A stretch of DNA of 64,000 nucleotides from Armigeres subalbatus (taxonomy: Eukaryota > Arthropoda > Insecta > Diptera > Culicidae): the NCBI RefSeq assembly GCF_024139115.2, contig NC_085140.1:435635260-435699259 (forward strand), given 5' to 3'. Under the pieces are notes generated by a model. The model saw only the letters and a list, made by a program, of their open reading frames with translations, was not told the origin of the DNA and made no database searches. The position numbers and the translations under genes were made by a program. Shown here in pieces: positions 24,136-36,062 of this stretch. Every line of letters starts with the position of its first letter. Position 1 is the first letter of the stretch.

Positions 24136-24529
24136 GTTTTAAATTTTAAAAATAGAGTTATCAAAGTATGGGTTCTTCGGGAAAGTTGACTTTGAATAAA
24201 TTTAAAAAATCGACTAAGCTGTAAATAGCTGTGTTCAGTTTGGAAATCACTTTTCATAATATCAATTTCTATGGATTTTTTCAAATGGGAGTAATACAAA
24301 TGTGCTCAACAGAAAAAAAACAAAGTTCCGTTCTATCTGGTAGTTAAGTTGTAAAAGTTCTATAAGGTAGTAAAAGTCAAGCGAACGAAATATTAATTGT
24401 ATTTGAAAATAGTTCCGAAAATGAATATTTTTTAAAATTTTAAAACAATATCCGCCATTACAACTTTTTGACTCAGATACCCCCTGAGACCAGTGAAGGT
24501 ACCATAGGTTGAGAACCACTGGTCTAAAG

Positions 24530-25301
24530 GCATTCCTGGAAAAGTTGCTTAACCGATTCATTACGGATGGGTCATATATGACCCTAAATGAAAATCAGCA
24601 GTCAAAAATCAATTTTAAGAGATAGAGCCTTTACCATACTTTACCATAGTCTGATTAAATAATAGAAATTAAATTGCGTTATAATAAAATTGTCCAACGG
24701 TTTAACTTTTTTTTTTCAATATCTACGATACACCAAACACTATTTTTATGAGTTGGACTAGCTTCACTGGACACTACCGCCAAAAAATGTGTATGGCGAA
24801 GGACATGGGGGGTAGATCTATAAAGTACGTCATGCAAAACAATTACCATTTTCAACACCCCTTCCCCTACGTCTCATTTCTTGTAATGAACCTTTAGTAT
24901 TTTTTTTATTAATCGTCGCGCTGCTCACGGGGGGTTCCAGTAGGGATGTGACGTGCTTTGTGAATGGCCACCTTACATAATTTTCATCTAAAATAAGAGC
25001 ATTTCTCCAATAAACAATCATCAGTTATTAGTACGTCTACTGAATATGTTTTCGATGAGGACGATTATATTGAGAAACTTAACTATTGATACCTTGTGGT
25101 ACACTGCTTCCAAAAAGTTTACTTCTAGTGTGCTGCATGTTTTCAGCAGTGCACCAGAGCTTAACGTGTCGATTCTAATTTGATTGTTTTTGATTTCACA
25201 ACTAAAATGAACGTTTTTTTTTTTTAAGCGCCTTCTATTGACGATCTCGCACAACCATATGAAATGGCTGCAGAGAGCTGAGAGGTAGATTTTTTTAAGG
25301 A
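24530..25301. other. non-coding, AT-rich; short dispersed fragments only
   Basis: About 24815-24890 resembles the 'acgtaa-gcaaaa ... cccc-ccc' dispersed word also seen near 7600 and 31850. Otherwise I see no TIR, array or gene. Confidence 0.3.
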
Positions 25302-25321
25302 TAAGTATGGTGAAAAGCGTT

Positions 25322-25400
25322 TGATGCTACTCTCATACAATAGTCTTGGCTTGTAACACCTACGCATTTGTGCGAATTGCTTAATGCTAATGCTAATGCT
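25322..25400 (+). mobile_element. 79-bp retroposon tail with 19-bp target-site duplication
   Basis: A 79-bp insert ending in three copies of a taatgc/aatgct unit is bounded by the perfect 19-bp direct repeat aagtatggtgaaaagcgtt at 25303-25321 and 25401-25419. The long duplication and short-repeat tail show target-primed reverse transcription. Only the last 79 bp of a LINE or SINE were copied, so the parent cannot be identified. Confidence 0.8.
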
Positions 25401-25419
25401 AAGTATGGTGAAAAGCGTT

Positions 25420-28400
25420 AGAAGTGAAATTTTATGAAATTATTCATACGTAAATTACTTTACTCTTGCATATAAATTAACCGTTTGTTTGAGAAACTGC
25501 ATATGTAACATTTTTGGCCAAAATGAGATTTTTATATATTCTGAATCCTCTTCCAAAAATACGTATTCTGGCAAAAAAAAACGAAAAAAAAATTTTTGTT
25601 CAGGAATGTATGAAATTTTTTCCGTTTGTTCCAGAAATTCCAATTGGATTTTGCTAAGAAATTCCTAGAATTTCTTCTAATATTCTCATGAAAATAACTT
25701 CAATAACTCCGTCGGAAGTTTCTGCAGGATTATTCAAAATTTTAAGAAAATTAGTTGTTGTTGTCTCAGGTCAATTTTGGAGCATATAATTAAATTTCAG
25801 AGAAATATTCGATTTTGTGGGTCAGCTTAACTACTGGCGGAGGGATTCGTGATTGTATCGATCTGTGTAAATTGCGAAATGTTTGTTTCTTCAAATGTAC
25901 GTAGGTATGTGTTCCATGGTACGCGTTCGTAAAGTATTTTGGTTTTATTACCTTTTTTTATTAGATCATAAAGATGCAGATAAAGTTTATATGATCTCTG
26001 AGTATGATAAGCATATTATTAACTAGAGTTTTCTTTCTCTTTCGTTACAGGTATTTTTTCACGACGAAATTCACAGAATGAAGGTAACAGTATTTGCAAT
26101 CTAGATATATATTGTTCAAACAGATTTATTTTCAAAAGCTTTGGCTTGATGAAACGTTCTACGCGGTTTATTGCAATTTCATAGGTCATGAAAATTTGTT
26201 TCTTTTTGTGTCTTGGATACTCAACATGTAGAAAAAAAAACCGGTTCCATACTAATTCATAATATGTTATCGATTCGAGTTTATGACACATCTTTCCACT
26301 GATATGAATTGGACCGATTTCGCGCTTTGATTAAGGTTGTTAGATTTATTATTATCAAAGCAGCTGAATTCAGCGGAAATCAATTTCCTGATCAATAAAA
26401 CTGGAAATCGTGGTTTAACATTCTTGAGATTTTTTTTAGAAACAACAGACCTCAACCAAACGGTCAGCCAAAAACCATCGCCAAGATCTTTCTGAGGGCA
26501 CTTCACGTGCAAACGAATCAAATTCACTAACCCAGCTATTTTAAAATTGCAAATAATTTTTGATTTCTTCAACGACGACCAGATGGTGTTCGATTTACTT
26601 GGATCCTTCTGTATGATTTATTCATATGAAAACTTAATCTTTTCAATCGAATACCACCTCATCCATTGGAAATAGAAAGTGAATTAAAACAACTGACGGA
26701 ACGTCATCCCGTGTTAAACTGATTTCGCACACCTTTCAGTTCCTCAAACCTACCACACAGTCGTCACGTAGTTCAAACCGCGAAAAATAAAGTTGTTAAG
26801 CATCGGTTTGGTGCGATATGGCAGCCACCACCGGTCGAGGAGGCACCTCACAACAATTCAATAAACCCCCCTTCGAATGGAAGACAGAAGACGACGAACC
26901 ACTTTCCCAACGACGACGACGACCGTTGCGTTGTTGGTTGGAGATTAATCGATGTGCGGTTTCGCTCGTTAGTTCGATGGAGGTCCAATGCAATGCTAAA
27001 ACTTGCGGAACCAGCCGCCCAGCGCCAAAGCGATTGCAACGCGTGCCAAACGTAAAGACGGCCTAATCCGGTCGATCATAATTTAATTAATTCAACGAAA
27101 GTGCTATTTTCCACGGGCTTCCTTTCGGTGGTGATGGTGCGGCGTCGCGCCGAGCAGCTTACCGCCGATTTACTCAAATTGAGCGGTTTTGAGAAGCGTT
27201 GTTTGTTTGCTTCGAGCGTAATGTTTTCCTAATGTCATTACGACAACTAAATATCTGATCGAGAATAAAGGTGTAAGCTTCCAGGGAGTTAATATTTACC
27301 TGATGTTAATCACTGATGGGTTAAATTTTGTTTTTTCGTTGTTTCTTCTAATTATTTTCTAATAATATGATGTCCAGTTAAATATACCCGGATTTATTTA
27401 CTGAGTTTTATGGCTCAAAAGTCACATGTTTAACTGGTCCCAGCGCCACACAATAAGGAGCCCGCAGACACTGTAAGTGCCTGCAAATTGTGGTGTGACA
27501 AACCTCTGCAAAGGAATGAAACTTATAAAACTTATCAGTGAACTGTTAAATCCCACCGTGGCGTCGCGTTGACTCTGGCTTACCGCTAAATCAATTTCCG
27601 CGCGACTGATTTAATTAACTTTCTTTCGATTTTTTCTCAAGTATGCACTCTACAGGGCATGAGAGAAATTGTCCAAAACAAACGGCGTACAAAACGAGTT
27701 CATTTTTTTCTTATTTATAACGATTTATATGTGAACACGAAGAAAATTCCCATTGCATTATGAAGTCTGCACTTTTTAGCCATCTCGTTAGCCTTTGAAG
27801 TCAAGGTGCGAGCATCTTCTATTACTTGTTATCCATTCGTGGAAGGCGCTTCACACCGTGAGAAATCACGTTCCTTACTCGACAGCGCGTAAGGGAAAAA
27901 ATCCGACCAACACACATTTTTGTCAAGGTTAACGACAATAATGATTTTGGTTGGTTGCTCTCTTGTGTTTTGCATGCATTTTTTTTTGTTTGCCTTTATT
28001 CGGCTCAGAAATTATTTGTTTGCGAATTTGAAGCCGCTTTCGAGTAGTGGCATGATTTGCTGGACACTCTCGACATAAGGTCGCGCATTGCTTTCCCGGT
28101 AATTGCTGGCTGGCTGACGATCTTCGATTTGCTATTTGGGAAATCAATTTTACAATCGAAGATTGTGGTTGAAAATTGATTCTTTCAGATTTTGGACTCT
28201 TAGATTACTCACAAGTCTAGTTTATTTTTTGGCAAGTCACATTTGATTAGATTATAATGAAAAACACTCATGGGAACATCTATAATATCAGATTGTTGAA
28301 TTAACATGATAATATAACTATTGTAACTTATATTGAAATATGCAAGTAACTTCAACGTATACACAAGTGAAAACCCTCAGTTATTTTGTAGCCTAATAAT

Positions 28401-29455
28401 TTTGGATTTTTTTTATTATTCATTTCAACGTTCTTCATTCACGTTAACGTTTATTTTCTGAAAAATCAACGCAACACCGTTGATGTTACATATTTGAGAA
28501 GCTAACGAGACGTTGCTATAAGTGATGACATCCCGAGCAGAAAAAAACACGATAATAAAGTATTAAAAAAAAGTGAAACGCTGCTGGTTAATTAAAGTTA
28601 ACAACCCTGGTTCGGTGTGTTTTGGTCATAATGTAAAACTATTCAGTGATTATTTCTGTTCTGTCTACAGGTTTCAGAATATTTTGTACTCGCAATCTAC
28701 TCATGATATATTGGATATTGAAACTTTTGCAACTCATGTTGGTAAAATTTTCTGCATTGCAATGCATTGGGAAAGGGTGAAAATTGACATCATTCTTTAT
28801 TGCTTTCTTTATTCGTTGTAGATAATTTCCAACCAAATCATCAATTGGGCAGAACATTTTTTGTCAAGTTTTAAAAATACGACTTCTTTGAAATTCGAAA
28901 AATTGCCTAGGTCAATAAAACAAGTTTTTTTTTCGACGCGAAAATTCAATCAAACAAATTGTATGCACTTGCATAATGAAACTAAGAAAACAAAAATCAT
29001 CGAGAAGTTTTGAAATTTTAAGTTTAGCGGCATTTTGCAAATCTAATAATGAAGAATATTTGTTTGTCTTTTTTATCTGTTTTGTTGACATGACATCCCC
29101 CTTGTAAAATTGCTGCCTGATATATTTGTGTTCAATAAGCACTTTGCCAATTATTACCTTTATTATTATAAACCTAATGCTTGCCTTTCTTCCATTTGTA
29201 CATCATGTATCGATATTATATCGTTAATTTGTTGATATTTTTCGGTGAAATCTAAACTAAACCCTACCATGTATCAATATGTTCACCAATTAACCTTGTT
29301 CAAACCGCGGGCTCGTACTATTTCTCAATCCTGTCCCTTAAACATAAGAATTAAGAATTTGTATAAACAAAAATTCAATAGCACGGCTTCGGCTATGGAT
29401 AATATAACCCTTCAAAACAAGGGCAAATATAAAAAAAATAAAGAAATTCAATAAG
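25420..29455. other. 4-kb low-repeat non-coding stretch
   Basis: About 26600-28150 is more GC-rich and complex than the rest. It includes (cga)n words near 26905 and a homeodomain-like taatttaattaatt run at 27080-27093. I see no gene with support. A short frame at 26818-27063 is listed separately. The remainder (25420-26600, 28150-29455) is AT-rich without recognised repeats. It may be intron or intergenic sequence of the gene that includes the exon at 61904. Confidence 0.35.
26818..27063 (+). other. unassigned ATG-started frame of 81 codons
   Basis: It begins at an ATG (MAATTGRGGTSQQFNKPPFE), has a run of arginines in the middle and ends at a TAA. It lies in the GC-richer island but has no recognised domain and no promoter or splice evidence. 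Frames overlap it on the opposite strand. It could be an untranslated first exon of a neighbouring gene or chance. Confidence 0.2.
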
Positions 29456-29460
29456 GTAGT

Positions 29461-29636
29461 TGTGGGGCTCCAAATGGCTGCAGCGAAATGCGATGACAGC
29501 AGCTCTCTGTCGGTGCGTGTGCACGCCACCGAGATCGGACGAGAAGAGGCCGAGTCATGGCTTGCTGCTCACCGATTGACACGCTGAGGTGGTAATATAT
29601 AATCACACGCTGATGGTAACTTACTCAAACCCCACA
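29461..29636 (-). repeat. LTR (3' LTR in element orientation)
   Basis: A 176-bp copy with TG...CA ends, indistinguishable by eye from the copy at 31157-31332. The adjoining polypurine tract lies at 29637-29654 (read on the - strand). Confidence 0.9.
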
Positions 29637-30316
29637 TTCCCCTTCTTCTCTCACAAAAAAGGAACAAAAAAATCCTTTAGCAAAGTCCTTTTCGTAAGAC
29701 GAAGTTGAACGTTGAACCTGTTTCATTTGAAAACTGAACTCCAAAATAAACTTGACTTAACCACGATTTTAAATTGCAGAAAACGTTGGTATCTAGTTGT
29801 TATGATATTGATCTCTCAAGACACGTTATAGATCGCAGCAATAATCTAAATAACTTATTCTGCCCAATTAGTCCAACAATCAGCCTCGTGTATAGTAACA
29901 CCATCAAGCTGACCTCCAACATGTCGATGTTAAACTAGCGATACCCCATTTTTAGATTTTTTTTGGTAACTAGTACTATTATCCAACAACTCCAAACTAA
30001 TAGCTTTGTGAAAGTGTTTTAACTTCATGAATTTTGGATATCTGATTCAACGGGAAATTCTGCTATGACTACTAAGTCAGTAAATCCCAAAATAAACTTT
30101 AAGATATGTAATCTATTTCGCTTTCCAAACATCTTTGTCGCATATGATAGTTCTGCATATCTCTCAGATTTCGTTAGAATAAGCAAAACTTGTGGTCTTA
30201 TGTACACTGTCAATTGTATAAATTTATGTTAACCAAAATCCATACTTCCCGGACTCACCCTGGGATTTTCTAGATTGTCAACCCTTTTTTCGGCAGTTTC
30301 TCAGGCAGTTCCTTTA

Positions 30317-31030
30317 CGGTTTTCCAAGCCACAATCCATTTTCCAGCGGTCTTCCCGACGCGCTTAGTGATTTTCCAAACCACAATCCATTTTCCAGCGG
30401 TCTCCCAGACGCGCTTTGTGATTTTCCAAACCACAATCCATTTTCCAGCGGTCATCCCGACGCGCTCTGTGATTTTCCAAACCACAATCCATTTTCCAGC
30501 GGTCTCCCAGACGCGCTTTGTGATTTTCCAAACCACAATCCATTTTCCAGCGGTCATCCCGACGCGCTCTGTGATTTTCCAAACCACAATCCATTTTCCA
30601 GCGGTCTCCCAGACGCGCTTTGTGATTTTCCAAACCACAATCCATTTTCCAGCGGTCATCCCGACGCGCTCTGTGATTTTCCAAACCACAATCCATTTTC
30701 CAGCGGTCTCCCAGACGCGTTTTGTGATTTTCCAAACCACAATCCATTTTCCAGCGGTCATCCCGACGCGATTTGTGATTTTCCAAACCACAATTCATTT
30801 TCCAGCGGTCTCCCAGACGCGTTTTGTGATTTTCCAAACCACAATCCATTTTCCAGCGGTCATCCCGACGCGCTTTGTGATTTTACAAACCACAATCCAT
30901 TTTCCAGCGGTCTCCCAGACGCGCTTTGTGATTTTCCAAACCACAATCCATTTTTCAGCGGTCATCCCGACGCGCTTTGTGATTTTACAAACCACAATCC
31001 ATTTTCCAGCGGCCTCCCAGACGCGCTTTG
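30317..31030. repeat. 51-bp minisatellite, 14 copies in a dimeric (102-bp) arrangement
   Basis: Fourteen head-to-tail 51-bp units with the core caaaccacaatccattttcc. Units alternate regularly between the type 'ggtctcccagacgcg' and the type 'ggtcatcccgacgcg', so the real period is 102 bp. Because 51 is divisible by three, frames stay open through the array on both strands and encode 17-residue repeats (for example IVVWKITKRVWETAGKW on -). This openness follows from the repeat and is not evidence of a protein. The outer units are the most diverged. Confidence 0.9.
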
Positions 31031-31156
31031 TTGAAATGGTTGTGATTCCTTTCCGTATTGGAAATTAAATACTGTATCTTTTCGCATATTAACCACTTGA
31101 GTTCAACTCACCTTTTGAAATCAGCGTCAGGATACAACCTGGTAGGATCGCCAAAA

Positions 31157-31332
31157 TGTGGGGCTCCAAATGGCTGCAGCGAAATGCGATGACAGCAGCT
31201 CTCTGTCGGTGCGTGTGCACGCCACCGAGATCGGACGAGAAGAGGCCGAGTCATGGCTTGCTGCTCACCGATTGACACGCTGAGGTGGTAATATATAATC
31301 ACACGCTGATGGTAACTTACTCAAACCCCACA
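31157..31332 (-). repeat. LTR (5' LTR in element orientation)
   Basis: A 176-bp copy. Read on the - strand, a TATA-like gattatatatt (31290-31300 on +) lies about 30-45 nt from the LTR start, which would suit the U3 promoter of the element. The candidate primer-binding site lies three bases beyond its inner end. Confidence 0.9.
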
Positions 31333-31394
31333 GTAGTTTTCCACCCCGAGAGGCGAATCAGTCTCCGGCTGAAAACCTCTTTAATAAAGCTTTA

Positions 31395-32674
31395 GGGGGA
31401 CAAGGGGCAATATGGACACCCTAAGGTTTTAATCAATTTTAGGTGATTTAAATTGAATATAATTCGGATTTCTAGCAATTACATGATACTATTACTCGTT
31501 AACTATCAGTTCTGTTTTGAATCGTATTGAAAATAAGGCAATTTCAATCAAATAGGACGATTTTGTAATAGTTAATTTTTCACTACTCTCGGGAAGGTAG
31601 CGGGGCAGATTGGACACCCTTATAAAATATGAAGAAAATTATCTTACTTGTGATTATATGCCATTGTAACCTATTTTATGGATCATCCAACATAAATATT
31701 ACCCAATTGTTCATCTTCCTGTCATGATTTTGTATGAGACACCTAAAACTGTGTTTGGATCATCAACATCCGAAAATCTATTTCCCTCTTCTTAAGCGAG
31801 GTCATATATGGCCGTTTTCTATATTAATCCATGACGAATAGAAGAAGATTGATTACGTAACGCAAAAATATGCCACTTTCAGCCGGCCTCATACATGTAT
31901 GTCGAACTTTTTGTATGAAGCATATGATTGTTTTTTTATGGATCCGCACACTTATTGCAAGACCCCTTATCAATCGTCTCTACTCGAAGCATTGCATAAT
32001 CTATGCATATACTCTTATTCACTCTACTGGCATCGCCAATCCTTCCAATGGGTTGTACCGATCAACTTGCCAAATCTATACAAAACACTTCCTTTTTTGT
32101 CGCACTTTCAGCGACTTTTATGGTATATATATGCTTCTATGGTATATATGTCATGTACTGGAACTTTTATAGCGATTTATAATTCCGCACCATAATAACA
32201 CGAAAATAACACGATATGAAAGCCAAGTTCGATGAGTTTGAGGTTATGTTTTTAATTTTTAAGGTGTCAGTTCTACCCAGTTGCCCCAGTTTGCCCCAAC
32301 AGGTGAACAAATTTAAAAACTTTTGGAAATTTCGTAAAAATCAACGAAACTTGTCACAAATGCATGCCAGATCACTGTAAATAACAGAGTTTTGCTATGA
32401 GATGATCAATAATTGAGAAATCATCTTCTGTGGTATAGTTAAGCTTATTTTATGGGAGGTGAAACTTATAATTTTTAACCATTTGGAAGACATTCTAACA
32501 TTTTTGTCAAATTTATGCGCTAAGAAAATAAAACAATGGCTTCTACGCTATAATTTAGTTGTTTATGAAAGGATTATAGAGTTCGCTGCATTGAAAGTAG
32601 AAAAATGATTGAATTAGCAAGAATATTGGGAGTGTCCAATCTGCCCCGAGTGTTCATAATGCCCCCTGGTCCTC
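31395..32674. mobile_element. 1.28-kb TIR element (gggggacaaggggca type)
   Basis: The left end gggggacaaggggcaatatg and the right end, which in reverse complement includes 'accagggggcattatgaaca', are imperfect inverted copies over about 45 bp, bordered by TA at 31393-31394 and 32675-32676. A second internal 'gcagattggacaccc' motif lies near 31610. Two overlapping + frames (31870-32195) show no known domain. A dispersed 'acgtaacgcaaaaat' repeat fragment is nested near 31855. It is probably a non-autonomous TA-target DNA element. Confidence 0.55.
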
Positions 32675-32676
32675 TA

Positions 32677-33319
32677 ACAATAATAATTTACCACCCTGAG
32701 TAGAGGTATGAGCCGGTCCGAAAATCGTCGATTGCAGCCAGGGAATCAATGTTCGAGGAATGCTTAACAATATAACCTTTGTCATCAACAGAGTTTGTTA
32801 CTGACAAACGCACCTCGCAACAAGCCTTTATCAGATACACAATAGGACAAGAATCATTGTCCTTGCATGCTCTGATATTTCCGAGAATACGATACTATTT
32901 TGCAATTAGAGTTAGATTCTCGAATATTTCCATAACAGCAGAAACTACGACAGCATGAAATCGTAATTTGCTGTAGAGATACATCCGATTCATTTTTTTT
33001 ACACTGGGATGCGTTCCGTGAAAAAAAAGTTTTCAGTTTTCTCAAAAAAAATTGTGTGGAATTTTTTATACGCCCGTGTAAAAAAGATCCGTGAAGAAAC
33101 AGAACCGGGTGTACTGCAAAATAACGGGATGAAAAGCTAGCATCAAAATGATTTTCTTTTTTGTTGCTGATATAAATTTTCGGATCTTCGTCATTAGACC
33201 GAAACAAATATTGAAAAACAAATATATATAAATTGAAAAGAATAATATTCCTGGAATCACTTGTCACTTCATGATTTTGATGATTTTAAATTCATGATTA
33301 TGAATGTACATATGTTCCC
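32677..33319. other. no recognisable gene
   Basis: AT-rich DNA. The 137-codon - frame at 32854-33267 has no recognised domain and a composition that follows the local AT bias. A chance frame is the simplest explanation. Confidence 0.3.
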
Positions 33320-33556
33320 GTGCATGCTAAGTATGACTGGGTGCGATTCCCGGCGCCGGTCTATGCCATTTTCGGATTGGAAATTGTCTAGACTTCCCAG
33401 GGCAAACAAGTATCATCGTGTTAGCCTCATGATATTCGATTTCAAAAATGATAACTTGCCTTAGAAACCTCGGAGTTAATAACTGGGCTTAATGAACACA
33501 AGGATGCGAGGTGGCAGTGTCTCAGTTGGGGATGTAATGCCAATAATAAGAAGAAG
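33320..33556 (+). mobile_element. diverged Feilai-type SINE
   Basis: A + strand copy of the SINE at 16121-16413 with the B-box-like 'ggtgcgattcccgg', the body words 'cggattggaaattgtctaga' and 'tatcatcgtgttagcctcat', and an aataagaagaaga tail. The head is degraded and the body is several percent more diverged than the other two copies, so it is an older insertion. No target-site duplication is visible. Confidence 0.75.
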
Positions 33557-33944
33557 ATTTTGAGGGGCTACAAACAAAATTCGGATGATTTTGAGGAATT
33601 TCAAAACATTCTTTAACAAATCCGAGGAGATTTCTGATTTTTCATTTTTTTTTATCCCCCTTGAGTTTTCGAAGACCAGTAGAACATAATTTCAATTAAA
33701 TATTTGTAACGGCTTTATTATCTCCGACAAAAGCAAAGGATTGTCGCTTGTTCTCTTTTGTCGCTTATTTCGCATTCGCATCTATGAAAAAATGATTCCC
33801 AGGTTGCAGCATTTGTTGTAATTTGACGGTCGGCGACATTTTTGGCGTCATGCTGACAGTAATTAAGGTCGGTGGCGACGGATTCGTTAACTGACATGGT
33901 GTAGTACACGTATTTCTTAGGGATATTTATCCGGCTTTTAAAGG

Positions 33945-35330
33945 GAAATTCATGAAATACTCATCTGAATTTCTAAAACAATTTCATCCTACGGAAAATC
34001 ATCTAAATTTTCAACATAATTCGAATTTCCAAAAAGAATCCAAATTTCCTACGGAAATTCATCCGAATTTTCAACGGAAATTCAACTGGAATCTGGAGAG
34101 GAATTTTCAACGTAAATTTATCCAAATTTCCAACGAAAATTCATTCAAATTTAATCCGGCTGCATTCGATTTTCTAACGGAAACTCATTCGAATTTCCAA
34201 CGGAAAGTTGTCCGAATTTGGGACGTATTGGATCCGTATTTTCAGAAGAAATTCATTCGAAATTCCAGAGAGATTCATCCAAATTTACAACAAAGTCCAT
34301 TCAAATTAGCAACGGAAAATCATCAAATCCACAATGAAATTTGTTTTGGAAGTTCCAAGGGTATTTCGCTCCACACGAATAGAGTTCCCCGCCGTACCAA
34401 ACTGACTATTTACAAAACGCTCATTAGACCGGTAGTCTTCTACGTCCAGGTCTCGGGGCGATGCACATGAAGGACCAACGCGCACTTGAAGTTTTCGAAA
34501 GGAAAGTTCTGCGTACCATCAATGGTGGGATGCAGATGGTGGACGGTACGTTGAGGAGGCGAACCACAAGTTGTATCAGCTGCTGGTAGAACCTTCCATC
34601 TTTCCCACCGCGAAAATCGGACGACTGGGATGGGACGGGCACGTAGCCAGAATGTCGGACAGTAATCCGATGAAAATGGCTCTCGGCAATGATCCGACGG
34701 AAACAAGAAAGTGCGTTGCGCACTGAGCAAGGTGGATCTATCAGGTGGAAGATGATTTGCGGACCCTCCGCAGCCATGGACCGAGCGGAATGAAGAAGAT
34801 TTTTATGCACTGCACAGGCCACTCCGACCTTAGTCTGAGAAAATAAATAAATAATCATTCAAATATCTATGGGGAATTTACCCCTCTTTTTAAAGAAAAT
34901 TCTTCCAATTTTTTATCGGAAATTAATTAGAATTTCCTACATAAGTTTACCCTAATTTGCAACTTAAATTCATCGGAATTCTCAACGAAATTCTAATGGA
35001 AATCCTTCCGAATTTCCAACAGGAATTCATTCGAATTTCCAACGGAAAATTATTCGTATTTCCAAGCAAAATGCATTCAAATTTCCAAGGGAAATTCATT
35101 TGAATTTCAATGATAAATTCATTCGATTTTCCAACGGAAGTTCATTCCAATTACCAGTGGACAGAAATCTCAACTGAAATTCATCCCTTTTTCCAACGGA
35201 AATTCATTCAAATTTGGAAGTCCCAACGGAAACTCATCATAGTTTCTAACGCAAATTAATCCGAGCTTCTAATGAAAATTTATTTCCAACGTATATTTTT
35301 TGTATGTTGCCTCGTTTTTAGAGCAAAATA
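33945..35330. repeat. degenerate aaattcattcgaatttcc repeat tract
   Basis: Imperfect ~20-24-bp units around 'ttccaacggaaattcattcg' occupy 33945-34365 and 34850-35330. A truncated LINE (34370-34850) is inserted between the two halves. The 172-codon frame at 33952-34470 is mostly this repeat read through into the LINE and is not a gene. Confidence 0.6.
34370..34850 (+). pseudogene. 3' fragment of RTE-like LINE family A
   Basis: It matches 16080-16917 from 'cgaatagagttc-ccgccgtac' through the tail 'cttagtctgagaaaataaat'. The translated words LTIYKTLIRPVV and VFERK are present, but several small indels and a deletion break the frame, and part of the end (RRGAQRARW region) is scrambled. It is older than the copies at 16080 and 60293. 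No duplication of the target is seen in the surrounding repeat DNA. Confidence 0.7.
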
Positions 35331-35396
35331 GACAAATCTAGCATTTAAAATAATTAGATGAGTAAGTGAGTTTATTCAAGTTTGATAAATAAGACC

Positions 35397-36062
35397 TTGT
35401 GGGCGGAACCGAGCGCGACAGAGCCCGCCTGGGAAGATGATAGACGGGGATACCTTCGGGGTGGTCGAGGAATTCGTCTACCTCGGATCCTTGCTAACGG
35501 CTGAAGACAATGTTAGTCGTGAAATACGGAGGCGCATCATCTGTGGAAGTCGGGCCTAATACGGGCTCCAGAAGAACTGTGGTCAAAAAAGATTTGTCAC
35601 CGCACCAAATGTGTCATGTACAAGACGCTAATAAGATCGGTTGTCCTCTACGGACAATGCTCGAGGAGGACTTGCAAACTCTCGGAGTATTCGAGAGACG
35701 GGAGCTTAGGACCATCTTTGGCGGTGTGCAAGAAGACGGTGTGTGGGGGCGAAGAATGAACCACGAGATCGCCCAACTCTACGGTGAACCCAGTATCCAG
35801 AAGGCATCTAAAGCCGGAGGGTACGATGGGGAGGGCATATCGCAAGAATGCCGAGCAGCAACCCTGCAAAGATGGTGTTCGCTTCCGATCTGGCAGGTTG
35901 AGACGACGTAGAGCGCAGCGAGCGATATGGGCAGACCAGATGCAAAACGACTTGGCGAGCGTGGGGCGTATTCGAGGATGGCCTCGATGCGGCCTCGAAC
36001 CGTGTATTGTGGCGTCAAATTGTTGATTCAGTTTAGACGTAGACTAAATAAATAAAAAAATG
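35397..36062 (+). pseudogene. 3' fragment of RTE-like LINE family B
   Basis: It begins in the middle of the RT region ('cttgtgggcggaaccgagcg', equal to 44214 and following in the near-full copy) and runs to a 'aaataaataaaaaaatgaa' tail. A short part (the 'gcagtgttacg' segment) is missing near 35440 and several indels break the frame, so the C-terminal words (LEEDLQTLGVFERR, VQEDGVWGRRMNHE) appear in different frames. At 35585-35590 it keeps a longer A run than both near-full copies. Confidence 0.75.

Larger units (their letters stand above)
19228..24521. mobile_element. 5.3-kb hAT-like element with nested insertions
   Basis: The ends are tagcggttctcaatct and, in reverse complement, cagtggttctcaacct, a classic hAT-type terminus. 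An exact 8-bp direct repeat, gtctaaag, flanks them at 19220-19227 and 24522-24529. The interior contains a second TIR element (20396-23286), which itself contains a LINE (about 20507-22680), and a repeat at 23403-24135. What remains as the element's own DNA (19228-20393, 23289-23402, 24136-24521) has no recognisable hAT transposase. It is therefore a non-autonomous or deleted copy enlarged by later insertions. Confidence 0.8.
29461..31332 (-). mobile_element. compact LTR retrotransposon (TRIM-like) with internal minisatellite
   Basis: Two 176-bp direct repeats (29461-29636 and 31157-31332) start tgtggggctcc and end caaaccccaca, and look identical by eye. The element is flanked by the 5-bp duplication gtagt (29456-29460 and 31333-31337). 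Orientation is set by a purine-rich tract on the - strand next to the left LTR (29637-29654, gtgagagaagaaggggaa) and a tRNA-type primer site on the - strand three bases inside the right LTR (TGGCGATCCTACC, near 31141-31153). The 1520-bp interior has no gag, protease, RT or integrase, and nearly half of it is a 51-bp tandem array. The element is non-autonomous, and equal LTRs mean a young insertion. Confidence 0.9.

Noticed and set aside
30270..31068. Long open frames on both strands through the tandem array (up to 233 codons)
   Set aside because: The unit length of 51 bp is divisible by three and lacks stops, so frames open automatically in several frames and on both strands. No start context or domain supports a protein.
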